Assembly: GCA_045544955.1 (NCBI GenBank)
Contig: JAZPZY010000043.1
Coordinates: forward strand, 3,187-67,186
Length of the DNA: 64,000 nucleotides
Origin: SIG701 sp045544955
GTDB lineage: Bacteria; Bacillota; Clostridia; Oscillospirales; CAG-272
Direction: 5' to 3'
Shown here: piece by piece, positions 18,557 through 25,573 of the stretch
Numbering within the stretch: the stretch's first letter is position 1
Layout: each line of letters begins with the position of its first letter
Notes under the pieces: generated by a model
Databases searched by the model: none
Told to the model about the DNA's origin: nothing
The model's input: the letters and a program-made list of their open reading frames with translations, nothing else
Translations under genes and position numbers: made by a program

Positions 18557-18708
18557 CGTTGGCCACCGGTGCAGTGATCCGATTGCTTTCGCTTTTCGGC
18601 CCGCTTAATAATCCCAACCCATTTTTCCGTGTACCGCTTTTTTCGCTCGCTTTCGCTGCCGGTCACAAAATAATACTGGCAGTATGGATCCGTTTTGTCT
18701 GTGCACAT
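18553..18708 (-). CDS. 51-residue ORF coupled to the recombinase
   Basis: An ATG (18706-18708) eight bases after a GGGAGG Shine-Dalgarno site opens a 51-codon frame. Its TGA stop overlaps the recombinase ATG, so translation is probably coupled. The peptide begins MCTDKTDPYCQYYFV and is rich in Lys/Arg/Glu in its second half (SESERKKRYTEKW); I do not recognise it. It might be an excisionase/directionality factor or a small DNA-binding accessory protein, but this rests on position and charge only. Confidence 0.6.
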   Translation of the reverse strand: MCTDKTDPYCQYYFVTGSESERKKRYTEKWVGIIKRAEKRKQSDHCTGGQR

Positions 18709-18716
18709 GTAAAACA

Positions 18717-18758
18717 CCTCCCGCCGGCAGTATATGCGGGAGGGACTGTCCGTGACAA
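18717..18758 (-). promoter_or_regulatory. Recombinase promoter inside a perfect 8-bp palindrome
   Basis: On the minus strand, TTGTCA (18753-18758) and TATACT (18729-18734) are spaced by 18 bases. The -10 lies between the arms of a perfect inverted repeat: CCTCCCGC (18736-18743) and GCGGGAGG (18717-18724). The second arm also carries the Shine-Dalgarno site of the 51-codon ORF. The arrangement suggests an operator that can occlude the promoter, or an RNA hairpin hiding the ribosome site if transcription starts further up. The -10 also reads CATATACT, one mismatch from a sigma-E -10, but no sigma-E -35 is seen. Confidence 0.55.
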
Positions 18759-18795
18759 AAAAAGAGATGACGCGTGTGGCGCCATCTCTTTTTTT
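18757..18795 (-). terminator. Terminator of the aminotransferase operon
   Basis: GAGATG (18764-18769) and CATCTC (18783-18788), extended by an inner CGC/GCG pair, flanked by seven A's on one side and seven T's on the other. It sits 13 bases below the DegT-family stop and directly above the recombinase promoter. Confidence 0.88.
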
Positions 18796-18807
18796 GCATA
18801 TTAAAAA

Positions 18808-20133
18808 TTATTCGTTCTCGGTACCGTACCAGCGGCCTTCGCTCTTCTTCTCGGCCTTCTTATCCAGAAGCTGGTCAGCGTTCAGGGCAACCTTTCTGAA
18901 GCCGGCTGCGATGTAATCGATGTATTCAGAATACAGCTTCTTGAACCAGGGCGCACCGATCATCATGATCTTCTCGGAGGGTGCAAGGGCAGCATCCGTT
19001 TCACGGACATCGCGATCTGCGAATGCAATACGGGTAGGCTTGCCGATGTGGGTCAGGTCAAACTCCTTGAAGAGTCTGTGAGTGTGCAGCGGGAAGTTTC
19101 CGCCGGCACTGATTGCTTTGCCGATCTCAGCCTTTACGGCGGCACAGAATACGTTTACGTCCAGCCCGCCCAACTCTTCTGCACGGTAGACGAATCCCGG
19201 TACGTACCAGCCGGCCATATTGGAGCCTTCGGATTCGTCTACACGAATGGGATGAATACCCGGCAGATCAGAGAGCTGATCGAAGAAGTAGTTCATAGCC
19301 TTGCGGATCTCGGCGGTACGCTCGTCGTAGTACTTGAGCTGTACACGGGCGGCGGCAGAACAGGTCTGGTTTACACGGCCCTTCAGTCCGCTCAGCGGCA
19401 GACCGACGAACGGCTTCAGATACTCCGTTTCGGTGATGTGCTTCAGATCGTTACGCTCGTAGTGGCTGAATGCCAGTGCACGCTCGTAGATCTCCACGTC
19501 GTTGGTAATCAGAGCACCCAGCTCGCCGGCGGCAAAGGACTTACCGCTCATGAGGGACATAGCACCTACGTCACCGATGGTGCCCAGACGGCGTCCCTTG
19601 TAGAGACCGCCCTGTGCGTGGGAAACGTCCTCGATAACCTTCAAATTATGCTTCTTGGCGAATTCCATAACCGGATCCATATCCACGGGGTGAGCCATGT
19701 AGTGCACCACCATGATCGCCTTGGTGCGGGGGCTGAGACAGCGTTCCAGATCCTTGGGATCCAGGCCCAAGGTGTTGGGATCGATGTTGGCGAAGACTAC
19801 GGATGCGCCCAGAAGCTGAGCGGAAAGGCAGCTTGCCCAGTAGGTCTTGGTGGGGCAGATGATCTCATCGCCGGCACCCAGGCCAACACCGAACATGGCA
19901 GCCAGCAGGGACATGGTGCCGTTGCATACGGCAACGCAGTGCTTCATGCCCAGCCATTCAGCAAATTCTTTTTCAAATGCTTCGGTGATATCCGTGCCTG
20001 AGAAGGCGTTGCGTTCCACAACGTCCATAATGGCGTCTTTGTCTTCCTGCGTGATGATCGGCCATTTGAAGATATCAGCCGGTTCTTCGACCTTCGGAAT
20101 GGGATTTCCGCCTAAGTATGCGAGTTTTTCCAT
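18808..20133 (-). CDS. DegT/DnrJ/EryC1/StrS family aminotransferase
   Basis: A 441-residue PLP-dependent aminotransferase of the sugar-aminotransferase family, which transfers an amino group to keto sugars, usually nucleotide-bound. The PLP lysine is probably K198 in SLMSGKSF, and the cofactor-contacting acidic pair is in VIEDVSHAQG near 167-176. CNGTMSLLAAM near 70 binds the phosphate. Length is slightly above the 370-400 norm. It is the last gene of the five-gene accessory operon that starts with the Gfo/Idh/MocA dehydrogenase, which could supply its keto substrate. A strong TTAGGAG site precedes the ATG. Confidence 0.87.
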   Translation of the reverse strand: MEKLAYLGGNPIPKVEEPADIFKWPIITQEDKDAIMDVVERNAFSGTDITEAFEKEFAEWLGMKHCVAVCNGTMSLLAAMFGVGLGAGDEIICPTKTYWASCLSAQLLGASVVFANIDPNTLGLDPKDLERCLSPRTKAIMVVHYMAHPVDMDPVMEFAKKHNLKVIEDVSHAQGGLYKGRRLGTIGDVGAMSLMSGKSFAAGELGALITNDVEIYERALAFSHYERNDLKHITETEYLKPFVGLPLSGLKGRVNQTCSAAARVQLKYYDERTAEIRKAMNYFFDQLSDLPGIHPIRVDESEGSNMAGWYVPGFVYRAEELGGLDVNVFCAAVKAEIGKAISAGGNFPLHTHRLFKEFDLTHIGKPTRIAFADRDVRETDAALAPSEKIMMIGAPWFKKLYSEYIDYIAAGFRKVALNADQLLDKKAEKKSEGRWYGTENE

Positions 20134-20170
20134 TGTAATGATCTCCTAATCAAAAATATTTTTAGAAAAA

Positions 20171-21076
20171 TTATTTCAAACCAAGCAGTTTCTCTGCATT
20201 GCCGCGGCAGATCTTGTAGTAAGCGGCCTCGGAAATGTATCCGTTATCCACCGCATCGTCCAGGAAAGAGGCAAGGCGCACCATGGGATCGTCTTTGATC
20301 CGCTCGAAATCGTTGGTGCAGATATCGGTGGCGTAGAGGAGCTTATCCTGGAACTCCTCAAGGAATTTGTAAGCAAACTCGGGATCACGCATGATGGCGT
20401 TGGCGCCGCTGCCGGCGGACAAGTCTGCATACATGCCGGGGTATTTTGCCAGAAGTTCCGGCACTCTGCCGCCGGGGGTAACTTTGCCGGTAGGATAGCC
20501 GCCGCGGGTTTCCGGGGTAAGATCGCCGCTGATCTCCGCCCAGAATTTCTGGGAGTGACCGATCAGCTTCAGTCCGGGGAAGGTCTTCAGCACCGTTTCC
20601 AGACGGGGCAGATGGAACTCATCTACCAGACCGTAGTCGCCGCCCTTGTTGCCGATATGGAAGGTGACGGGAAGCCCGCACTGCTCGCAGTGATAGAACA
20701 GATTCATGGACATGGAATCGTCAAAGTGCAGATTGGCGCAAACCTCGCCCACACCCTTGGCGCCCAGTGCTTTATAGTGCTCCAGAACGGGAGTGAAATT
20801 CGTCTTTGGAGAGTGACTGCCCTGACGGGGATCGATGTTGCAGAACCAACTGAAGGAATCCGGATACCGCTCTGCCATGGCCATGATCTCCCGGTTGGTG
20901 GTGGGCTCGAAATAAAACTCTGTGGTAATCAGCGGCATCAGTACGGCACGCTCAATACCGATTTTTTCATACATGACAAGCAGTTCTTCGGGCATGGGCC
21001 AGAAATCGCCCCGGGGATGGGGATAGCCGTGAGAAGAGACAGCATGGGCATGCATGTCAATTTTCTTAACTCTCAT
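20171..21076 (-). CDS. Amidohydrolase family protein (Amidohydro_2), copy A
   Basis: A 301-residue cytosolic TIM-barrel hydrolase of the Amidohydro_2/COG2159 group. The N-terminal metal motif is IDMHAH (His 9 and 11), with further likely ligands in FHIGN, IGHSQKFW and ATDIC. The family includes lactonases and decarboxylases, and the substrate cannot be told. It is a close paralogue of the gene at 22433: same length, the same last 16 residues, and a shared block FWAEISGDxTPETRGGYP. The sialidase-like gene lies between the copies. An AAGGAGG site precedes the ATG. Confidence 0.82.
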   Translation of the reverse strand: MRVKKIDMHAHAVSSHGYPHPRGDFWPMPEELLVMYEKIGIERAVLMPLITTEFYFEPTTNREIMAMAERYPDSFSWFCNIDPRQGSHSPKTNFTPVLEHYKALGAKGVGEVCANLHFDDSMSMNLFYHCEQCGLPVTFHIGNKGGDYGLVDEFHLPRLETVLKTFPGLKLIGHSQKFWAEISGDLTPETRGGYPTGKVTPGGRVPELLAKYPGMYADLSAGSGANAIMRDPEFAYKFLEEFQDKLLYATDICTNDFERIKDDPMVRLASFLDDAVDNGYISEAAYYKICRGNAEKLLGLK

Positions 21077-21136
21077 ATAGATCCTCCTTGTGGAAATGAG
21101 ATAACGCTGTGATGCACAGCGGGATTAACAAATACC

Positions 21137-22417
21137 TTATTCCGGCAGGGTGACGTAATACACCCACGGCTCACCGCTGAAGGCGGGTTCGCCGGCATGC
21201 TGACCGCATTTGGTCAGGTAAATTTCCAGCCGTCCGCTTACCCGGTCCTGCACGTAGTGGAAGTTTGTAAGCTGTACCTTGTCCGTTTCGCCTTCACGAC
21301 GGGTGTCGATCACCGTATACGTTTCTTTTTTCGCAGTGCCGTAGGTCTGATCCACTTCCACGATGCAGAGGGGCCAGCGGGGGTGGTTGGCGTAGACATT
21401 GTGCCCCGTGATGTTGCCCACCCAGTACAGCTTACCGTTCCGGCTGTCTCTTATCAGCTGGGAATAGGAGGCGGAGGAGTAGATGACCTCGCCGTCGTCG
21501 AAATGCCAGGGCATGGGCGGCACGAAGGTTTTGCCGCCGTCATCGGAGTACGTATACCACTTGAAGCCGGGCGTACCGGGCTCAATGCGGGTATTCCACG
21601 CGGTGGTGCTGTAGTTGGACCCACGGAAGATGATAAGGATTCTGCCGGAGTCAAGCTTTGCCACCGTCGGCTCATCCACACCCCGGGAGGACTGAAGATC
21701 GGAAATCAGAATGGGGCGGGAGGGGATAAAGTCATACCGTTCGCCGTTCCATACGCCGCGCACAAACATAAGATTGCGGAGAATATGGGGGGCGCTTGGA
21801 AAATGCTCGTTTACGTCCACGCCGGCGATCTCGCATGCCTTGTAAACCGGGATGCCCATGGCGAACAGAATATCGCCGTTATCGTCAATTTCAAGATAGG
21901 GATTGGGGAAGGCTTCGTTCCGGTGGAAATGTTCCATATTCAATGGATCAGCCGGATCAAAATCGGCACCGTCCTCGTATTTTACAAGCCAGTCGGTGCG
22001 CTTGCCGTCCTCGGTAACGACACCCACGTGGGCATGGTCGGAGACGTAATCACAGTCACCGCCCCACATTTTTTTGTAGGCGGCTTCGTGTCCATCACGG
22101 AAGAAGCGGGACATGCCCACACCTACGTAATGCTTATGTACCGGATTCCAGAAGAGACGAAGGTCGCTGGGATAATTCCGCTCGTGGGGACCGTACGTCT
22201 GAAAGCCGCTTTCCTCGTAGATGTCGCGCCATTCAGTCCAGGTTTTGCCGTTGTCCTCGCTGATCCGTTCCTTTGCGCCGTCACTGAAATCATCAGAGGA
22301 GGCGGTTTCCCACATTTCGATACGGGTCAGACCATCTTTCTCTTTATAAAACTGGCGGAAATTATCGGTGATACCGTGACGGGGGTCGCTGTACAGCTTT
22401 GCTTCTACAGTAATCAT
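21137..22417 (-). CDS. BNR-repeat sialidase-fold protein, cytosolic
   Basis: A 426-residue protein with two clear Asp-box (BNR) motifs: SEDNGKTW at 53-60 and SDDGGKTF at 291-298, the hallmark of sialidase-type beta-propellers. No signal peptide or anchor is visible, so it should act inside the cell. The sialidase arginine triad cannot be assigned with confidence, so calling it a sialidase would go too far; other glycosidases and glycan-binding proteins share the fold. It sits between the duplicated amidohydrolases in the Gfo/Idh/MocA operon, consistent with processing an imported glycoside. Confidence 0.72.
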   Translation of the reverse strand: MITVEAKLYSDPRHGITDNFRQFYKEKDGLTRIEMWETASSDDFSDGAKERISEDNGKTWTEWRDIYEESGFQTYGPHERNYPSDLRLFWNPVHKHYVGVGMSRFFRDGHEAAYKKMWGGDCDYVSDHAHVGVVTEDGKRTDWLVKYEDGADFDPADPLNMEHFHRNEAFPNPYLEIDDNGDILFAMGIPVYKACEIAGVDVNEHFPSAPHILRNLMFVRGVWNGERYDFIPSRPILISDLQSSRGVDEPTVAKLDSGRILIIFRGSNYSTTAWNTRIEPGTPGFKWYTYSDDGGKTFVPPMPWHFDDGEVIYSSASYSQLIRDSRNGKLYWVGNITGHNVYANHPRWPLCIVEVDQTYGTAKKETYTVIDTRREGETDKVQLTNFHYVQDRVSGRLEIYLTKCGQHAGEPAFSGEPWVYYVTLPE

Positions 22418-22432
22418 AGCAAAAAGCCTCCG

Positions 22433-23338
22433 TTATTTCAGCCCCAAGAGCTTCTCCGCGTTGCCGCGGCAGATCTTGTAGTAGGCGTCCTCTGAGATGT
22501 GTCCGTTGTCTACGGCGTCGTCCAGGAAGGGACTGAGTTTTGCAAGCTGGGATTTCTTTACCCGCTCTATATTGCCGGTGCAGATATCCGTGCCGAAGAA
22601 CAGCCGGTCTTTGAATTCCTCAAGGAAGGCATAGCCGAATTCGGGATCCCGCATGATGGCGTTGGCACCGCTGTCGGCGGACAAATCGCCGCACAGATTC
22701 GGATATTTACGCATCAGCTCCGGGATACGTCCGCCCGGTGCCACCTTGCCCTTGGGATAGCCGCCCCGGGTTTCCGGGGTGATGTCACCGCTGATCTCCG
22801 CCCAGAATTTCTGGGAATGCCCAAGAAAGCGAAGCTTCGGGAACATGCCAAGGACCTTTTCCATACGGGGCAGGCCGATCTCGTCCACGAGACCGTAATC
22901 ATTGCCCATGTTGCCCAGATGGAAGATCACGGGCATATCGTATTTCTCACAGTAGGAGAAAAGATTCAGCATCTTCGGATCGTCAAAATATACGTTGCAG
23001 CAAAGCTCGCCCACGCCCTTGGCACCCACAGATTTGTAGTATTCGATCAAGTGACTGAAATCTGTTTTATCGGAATTGGAAACCATGCGAGGGTCAATGT
23101 TGCAGAACCAGCTGAAATTATCGGGATATTTTTCCACCATCATTTTCGTTTCCCGGTTGCCGATCTGCTCGCTGGTTGCCTCCACGCCGATTTCCGGCAG
23201 GGTTACGGTTCGTTCAATGCCGAGAAATGCATTGATCGCCATCATTTCCGCGGGAGTAGGGAAGTGGTCGCCGCCCGGGCGAAGAATACCTACCTCGGGG
23301 ATGACGTGTGCATGCATGTCAATTTTCTTTACGCGCAT
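22433..23338 (-). CDS. Amidohydrolase family protein (Amidohydro_2), copy B
   Basis: A 301-residue paralogue of the protein at 20171. It shares the N-terminal MRVKKIDMHAH, the central FWAEISGD and GANAIMRDPEF blocks, and an identical 16-residue C terminus. The middle of the N-terminal half differs most (residues 12-60), so the two may have different substrates or form a heteromer. It follows the Gfo/Idh/MocA gene by 36 bases and has a GAGGAGG site. The function is assigned only to family level. Confidence 0.82.
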   Translation of the reverse strand: MRVKKIDMHAHVIPEVGILRPGGDHFPTPAEMMAINAFLGIERTVTLPEIGVEATSEQIGNRETKMMVEKYPDNFSWFCNIDPRMVSNSDKTDFSHLIEYYKSVGAKGVGELCCNVYFDDPKMLNLFSYCEKYDMPVIFHLGNMGNDYGLVDEIGLPRMEKVLGMFPKLRFLGHSQKFWAEISGDITPETRGGYPKGKVAPGGRIPELMRKYPNLCGDLSADSGANAIMRDPEFGYAFLEEFKDRLFFGTDICTGNIERVKKSQLAKLSPFLDDAVDNGHISEDAYYKICRGNAEKLLGLK

Positions 23339-23374
23339 GAGAAAAACCTCCTCTGAACGTGAGAGTTTCTTTCG

Positions 23375-24406
23375 TTAATCCAGATATATCGTCTTGCCGG
23401 TTTTGGAGGATTCGTAGATGGACGTGATCAAGCGGATGGCGTTTCTTCCGTCCTCGAAGGAAGAGGTGAGCGGTGCATCGTCCCGTACGGCACGAACCAT
23501 TTCCTCAATGTGGGGCACGTGCTCGGAGAAATCAATGTTCAAGGGGGTGGAAGCACCGGAGTTTTTTGCCTTGCCGATCTCGACACCGGCAGGAATCTCC
23601 TCGCCTTCGATGTTCCATTCGCTGAACGAATTTTCCGTGATGCCCACGGTGCCCTTGGTACCGGATACCACGAAATTGCGGGGATAGCCGGGATATACGG
23701 AAGTAGTGCCCTGAATCAGACCCAGTGCACCGTTTTCGTATTCCACAACGGCAGCCGCCGTATCCTCCGTTTCAATGTTTCTTGCCAGCGTGCGGGTCAG
23801 ACCGTGTACGGATTTTACCTTGCCCATGATGGACAGAAGGATGTCGATGCCGTGGATGCCCTGATTCATCAGGGCACCGCCGCCGTCGTGCTTCCAGGTG
23901 CCTCGCCAGGGGCTTTCCTGATAGTATTCCGGCGAACGGTAGTACTTCATGGTAAGATCGGCGGTGACAACCCGTCCGAGCCGTCCGTCGGCTACCAGCT
24001 TTTTCAGCGTTTTGGAGGTGTCCAGAAAACGGCACTGAGAAACCACGCTTGCCTTTACGCCCTGCTTTTTGGCTTCCGAAATCAGAAGATCGCAATCCTC
24101 CACGCTCAAAGCCAGCGGCTTTTCCACCAGTACGTGCTTGCCGGCCTGAATGACTTCCAAAGCGTTATGTGCATGGAATCCGCTGGGCGTGCAGATGCAC
24201 ACGATATCTACCTTGTCCGAGGCAAGCATCTCTTCCACGGAACGAAAAGGCGTGCCGCCGAATTTCTGACAGAACTTCTGTGCATTTTCTTCATGTACAT
24301 CTGTGGCACCGGCCAGAAAGGCGCCTTCCGTGTGGAGAATGGCCTGTGCGTGATGGGCGGAGATGAATCCGCAGCCGATAATACCGAATCCTAATTTCTT
24401 TTCCAT
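23375..24406 (-). CDS. Gfo/Idh/MocA family oxidoreductase
   Basis: A 343-residue NAD(P)-dependent dehydrogenase acting on sugars or inositols. The Rossmann fold opens with GIIGCGFISAHHAQA near residue 7, the EKPLALS motif with the conserved Lys lies near 97-103, and the C-terminal alpha/beta domain contains GGGALMNQGIHGIDIL with the conserved catalytic His. First gene of the five-gene operon behind a near-consensus promoter. It probably produces a keto sugar or lactone for the downstream amidohydrolases or aminotransferase; the substrate is unknown. Confidence 0.88.
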   Translation of the reverse strand: MEKKLGFGIIGCGFISAHHAQAILHTEGAFLAGATDVHEENAQKFCQKFGGTPFRSVEEMLASDKVDIVCICTPSGFHAHNALEVIQAGKHVLVEKPLALSVEDCDLLISEAKKQGVKASVVSQCRFLDTSKTLKKLVADGRLGRVVTADLTMKYYRSPEYYQESPWRGTWKHDGGGALMNQGIHGIDILLSIMGKVKSVHGLTRTLARNIETEDTAAAVVEYENGALGLIQGTTSVYPGYPRNFVVSGTKGTVGITENSFSEWNIEGEEIPAGVEIGKAKNSGASTPLNIDFSEHVPHIEEMVRAVRDDAPLTSSFEDGRNAIRLITSIYESSKTGKTIYLD

Positions 24407-24475
24407 AAATATCGTTCCGTTCCTGTTAGTATGTAAAATTTGTCACCGTATAGATACAAGTATAAATGATACTTC

Positions 24476-24505
24476 ATTATACCCTAATATGCTGGGCGGT
24501 GTCAA
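24476..24505 (-). promoter_or_regulatory. Promoter of the Gfo/amidohydrolase/aminotransferase operon
   Basis: Perfect TTGACA (24500-24505) and perfect TATAAT (24476-24481) on the minus strand, spacer 18 bases, about 70 bases upstream of the Gfo/Idh/MocA start. The AraC gene ends 41 bases above it, leaving room for an activator site. Confidence 0.8.
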
Positions 24506-24546
24506 TTTCACATCTTGCTATGTTTATGGATTATTTTGCTGTTCTT

Positions 24547-25425
24547 TCACAACTGGGCGGTGGCACGGTATTTGGTGGGAGCCATCCCTTTTTCCTGCTT
24601 GAACCGGCGGCTGAAATACAGTTCGTCCGGGAAGCCCACCGCGGCCGCAATCTGGCTTACGGTAAGTTTGGTGGTCGTCAAAAGCAGGGTGGCTTTGTTC
24701 AGCCGCAGTGCGTTGATGTAGGAAACGGCAGTATACCCCACCACGTTTTTGAAAACGCGGCAGAAATGGTACACGCTCATGCTGCAAAGCTCTGCAAGCG
24801 TTGGGATGTCAATGTTTTCGGTGTAGTGAAAATAAATATAATTCAGAGCCGGACGGATGCGTTCCCCGTGCTGCTTCAGCACAGGGGTGTCCACCGTATG
24901 CTTGTCATCTTTTACGGCGTGCAGAAGAAGCAGAGAATACAAGAGAGCAATATAGGATTCTATCTGCACCTCATGCTCCTCAGGATGATGGATAAGTTGC
25001 TCAAACAAATCGGTGAATACCCGGTTTACCTCCGGGCAATTCGACAGGATTCTCTGAAAGAAATACTTACCCTCGAACAGTTCCGTGTATCGGGCGGTAA
25101 GGGAAGGCGCGAAGGGAAAATCCGGTGACAGCATCAGACAGTAGTAGCGGAGTTCGTCATTGCCGTGCAGACGAAGGCCGTGGGGTTCGTAGGGATTGAT
25201 GAGTACCACGTCTCCGGGGTTTACCACATACAGTTCCGTGCCGCAGAAAACCTCTGCACTGCCTGCGAGAATCAGTTTTGCTTCAAACTGTTCATGCCAG
25301 CGGGGAACGTACAGCCATTCCTCGGCTCCTTCCCGTTTGAAGGAGGATACGTTATACCAGTACGGCTTTGTGTTTTCGTAATTTGCCTCGGTGTATATGT
25401 GTTCGTAAGAACCGTGTTCCGGCAT
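24547..25425 (-). CDS. AraC family transcriptional regulator
   Basis: A 292-residue regulator with an N-terminal AraC-type cupin sensing domain (about 1-150, with HEQFEAKLILAG and NPGDVVLINPYEPHG) and two C-terminal helix-turn-helix motifs (about 190-290, LAELCSMSVYHFCRVFK and SQIAAAVGFPDELYFSRRFK). The frame also has a GTG at 25434, but the AAAGGAG site is correctly spaced for the ATG at 25425. It lies directly upstream of the Gfo/amidohydrolase operon on the same strand, so it probably controls that operon. Confidence 0.9.
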   Translation of the reverse strand: MPEHGSYEHIYTEANYENTKPYWYNVSSFKREGAEEWLYVPRWHEQFEAKLILAGSAEVFCGTELYVVNPGDVVLINPYEPHGLRLHGNDELRYYCLMLSPDFPFAPSLTARYTELFEGKYFFQRILSNCPEVNRVFTDLFEQLIHHPEEHEVQIESYIALLYSLLLLHAVKDDKHTVDTPVLKQHGERIRPALNYIYFHYTENIDIPTLAELCSMSVYHFCRVFKNVVGYTAVSYINALRLNKATLLLTTTKLTVSQIAAAVGFPDELYFSRRFKQEKGMAPTKYRATAQL

Positions 25426-25453
25426 GGATACCACTCCTTTCTTAGTTACGATT

Positions 25454-25482
25454 ATTATACAACACTCTTACGGGAAAAGCAA
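25454..25482 (-). promoter_or_regulatory. Promoter of the AraC regulator gene
   Basis: TTGCTT (25477-25482) and TATAAT (25454-25459) on the minus strand with a 17-base spacer, about 29 bases upstream of the ATG. Confidence 0.7.
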
Positions 25483-25529
25483 CCGTGAGAGAGCAAAAAA
25501 AGACAGAAAAGGACAAAACAACGAAAATC

Positions 25530-25559
25530 GCCCGTTCTGCACGAAAAAACAGAACGGGC
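25530..25559 (-). terminator. Terminator of the two-component operon
   Basis: GCCCGTTCTG (25530-25539) pairs perfectly with CAGAACGGGC (25550-25559). On the minus strand it is followed by a T-rich stretch (GATTTTCGTTGTTTTG). It lies 15 bases after the histidine kinase stop. Confidence 0.75.
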
Positions 25560-25573
25560 ATGGGGAGAGGGCA

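Noticed and set aside
21137..22417. Calling the BNR protein a secreted sialidase
   Set aside because: No signal peptide or anchor, and the arginine triad cannot be assigned; only the fold is supported.
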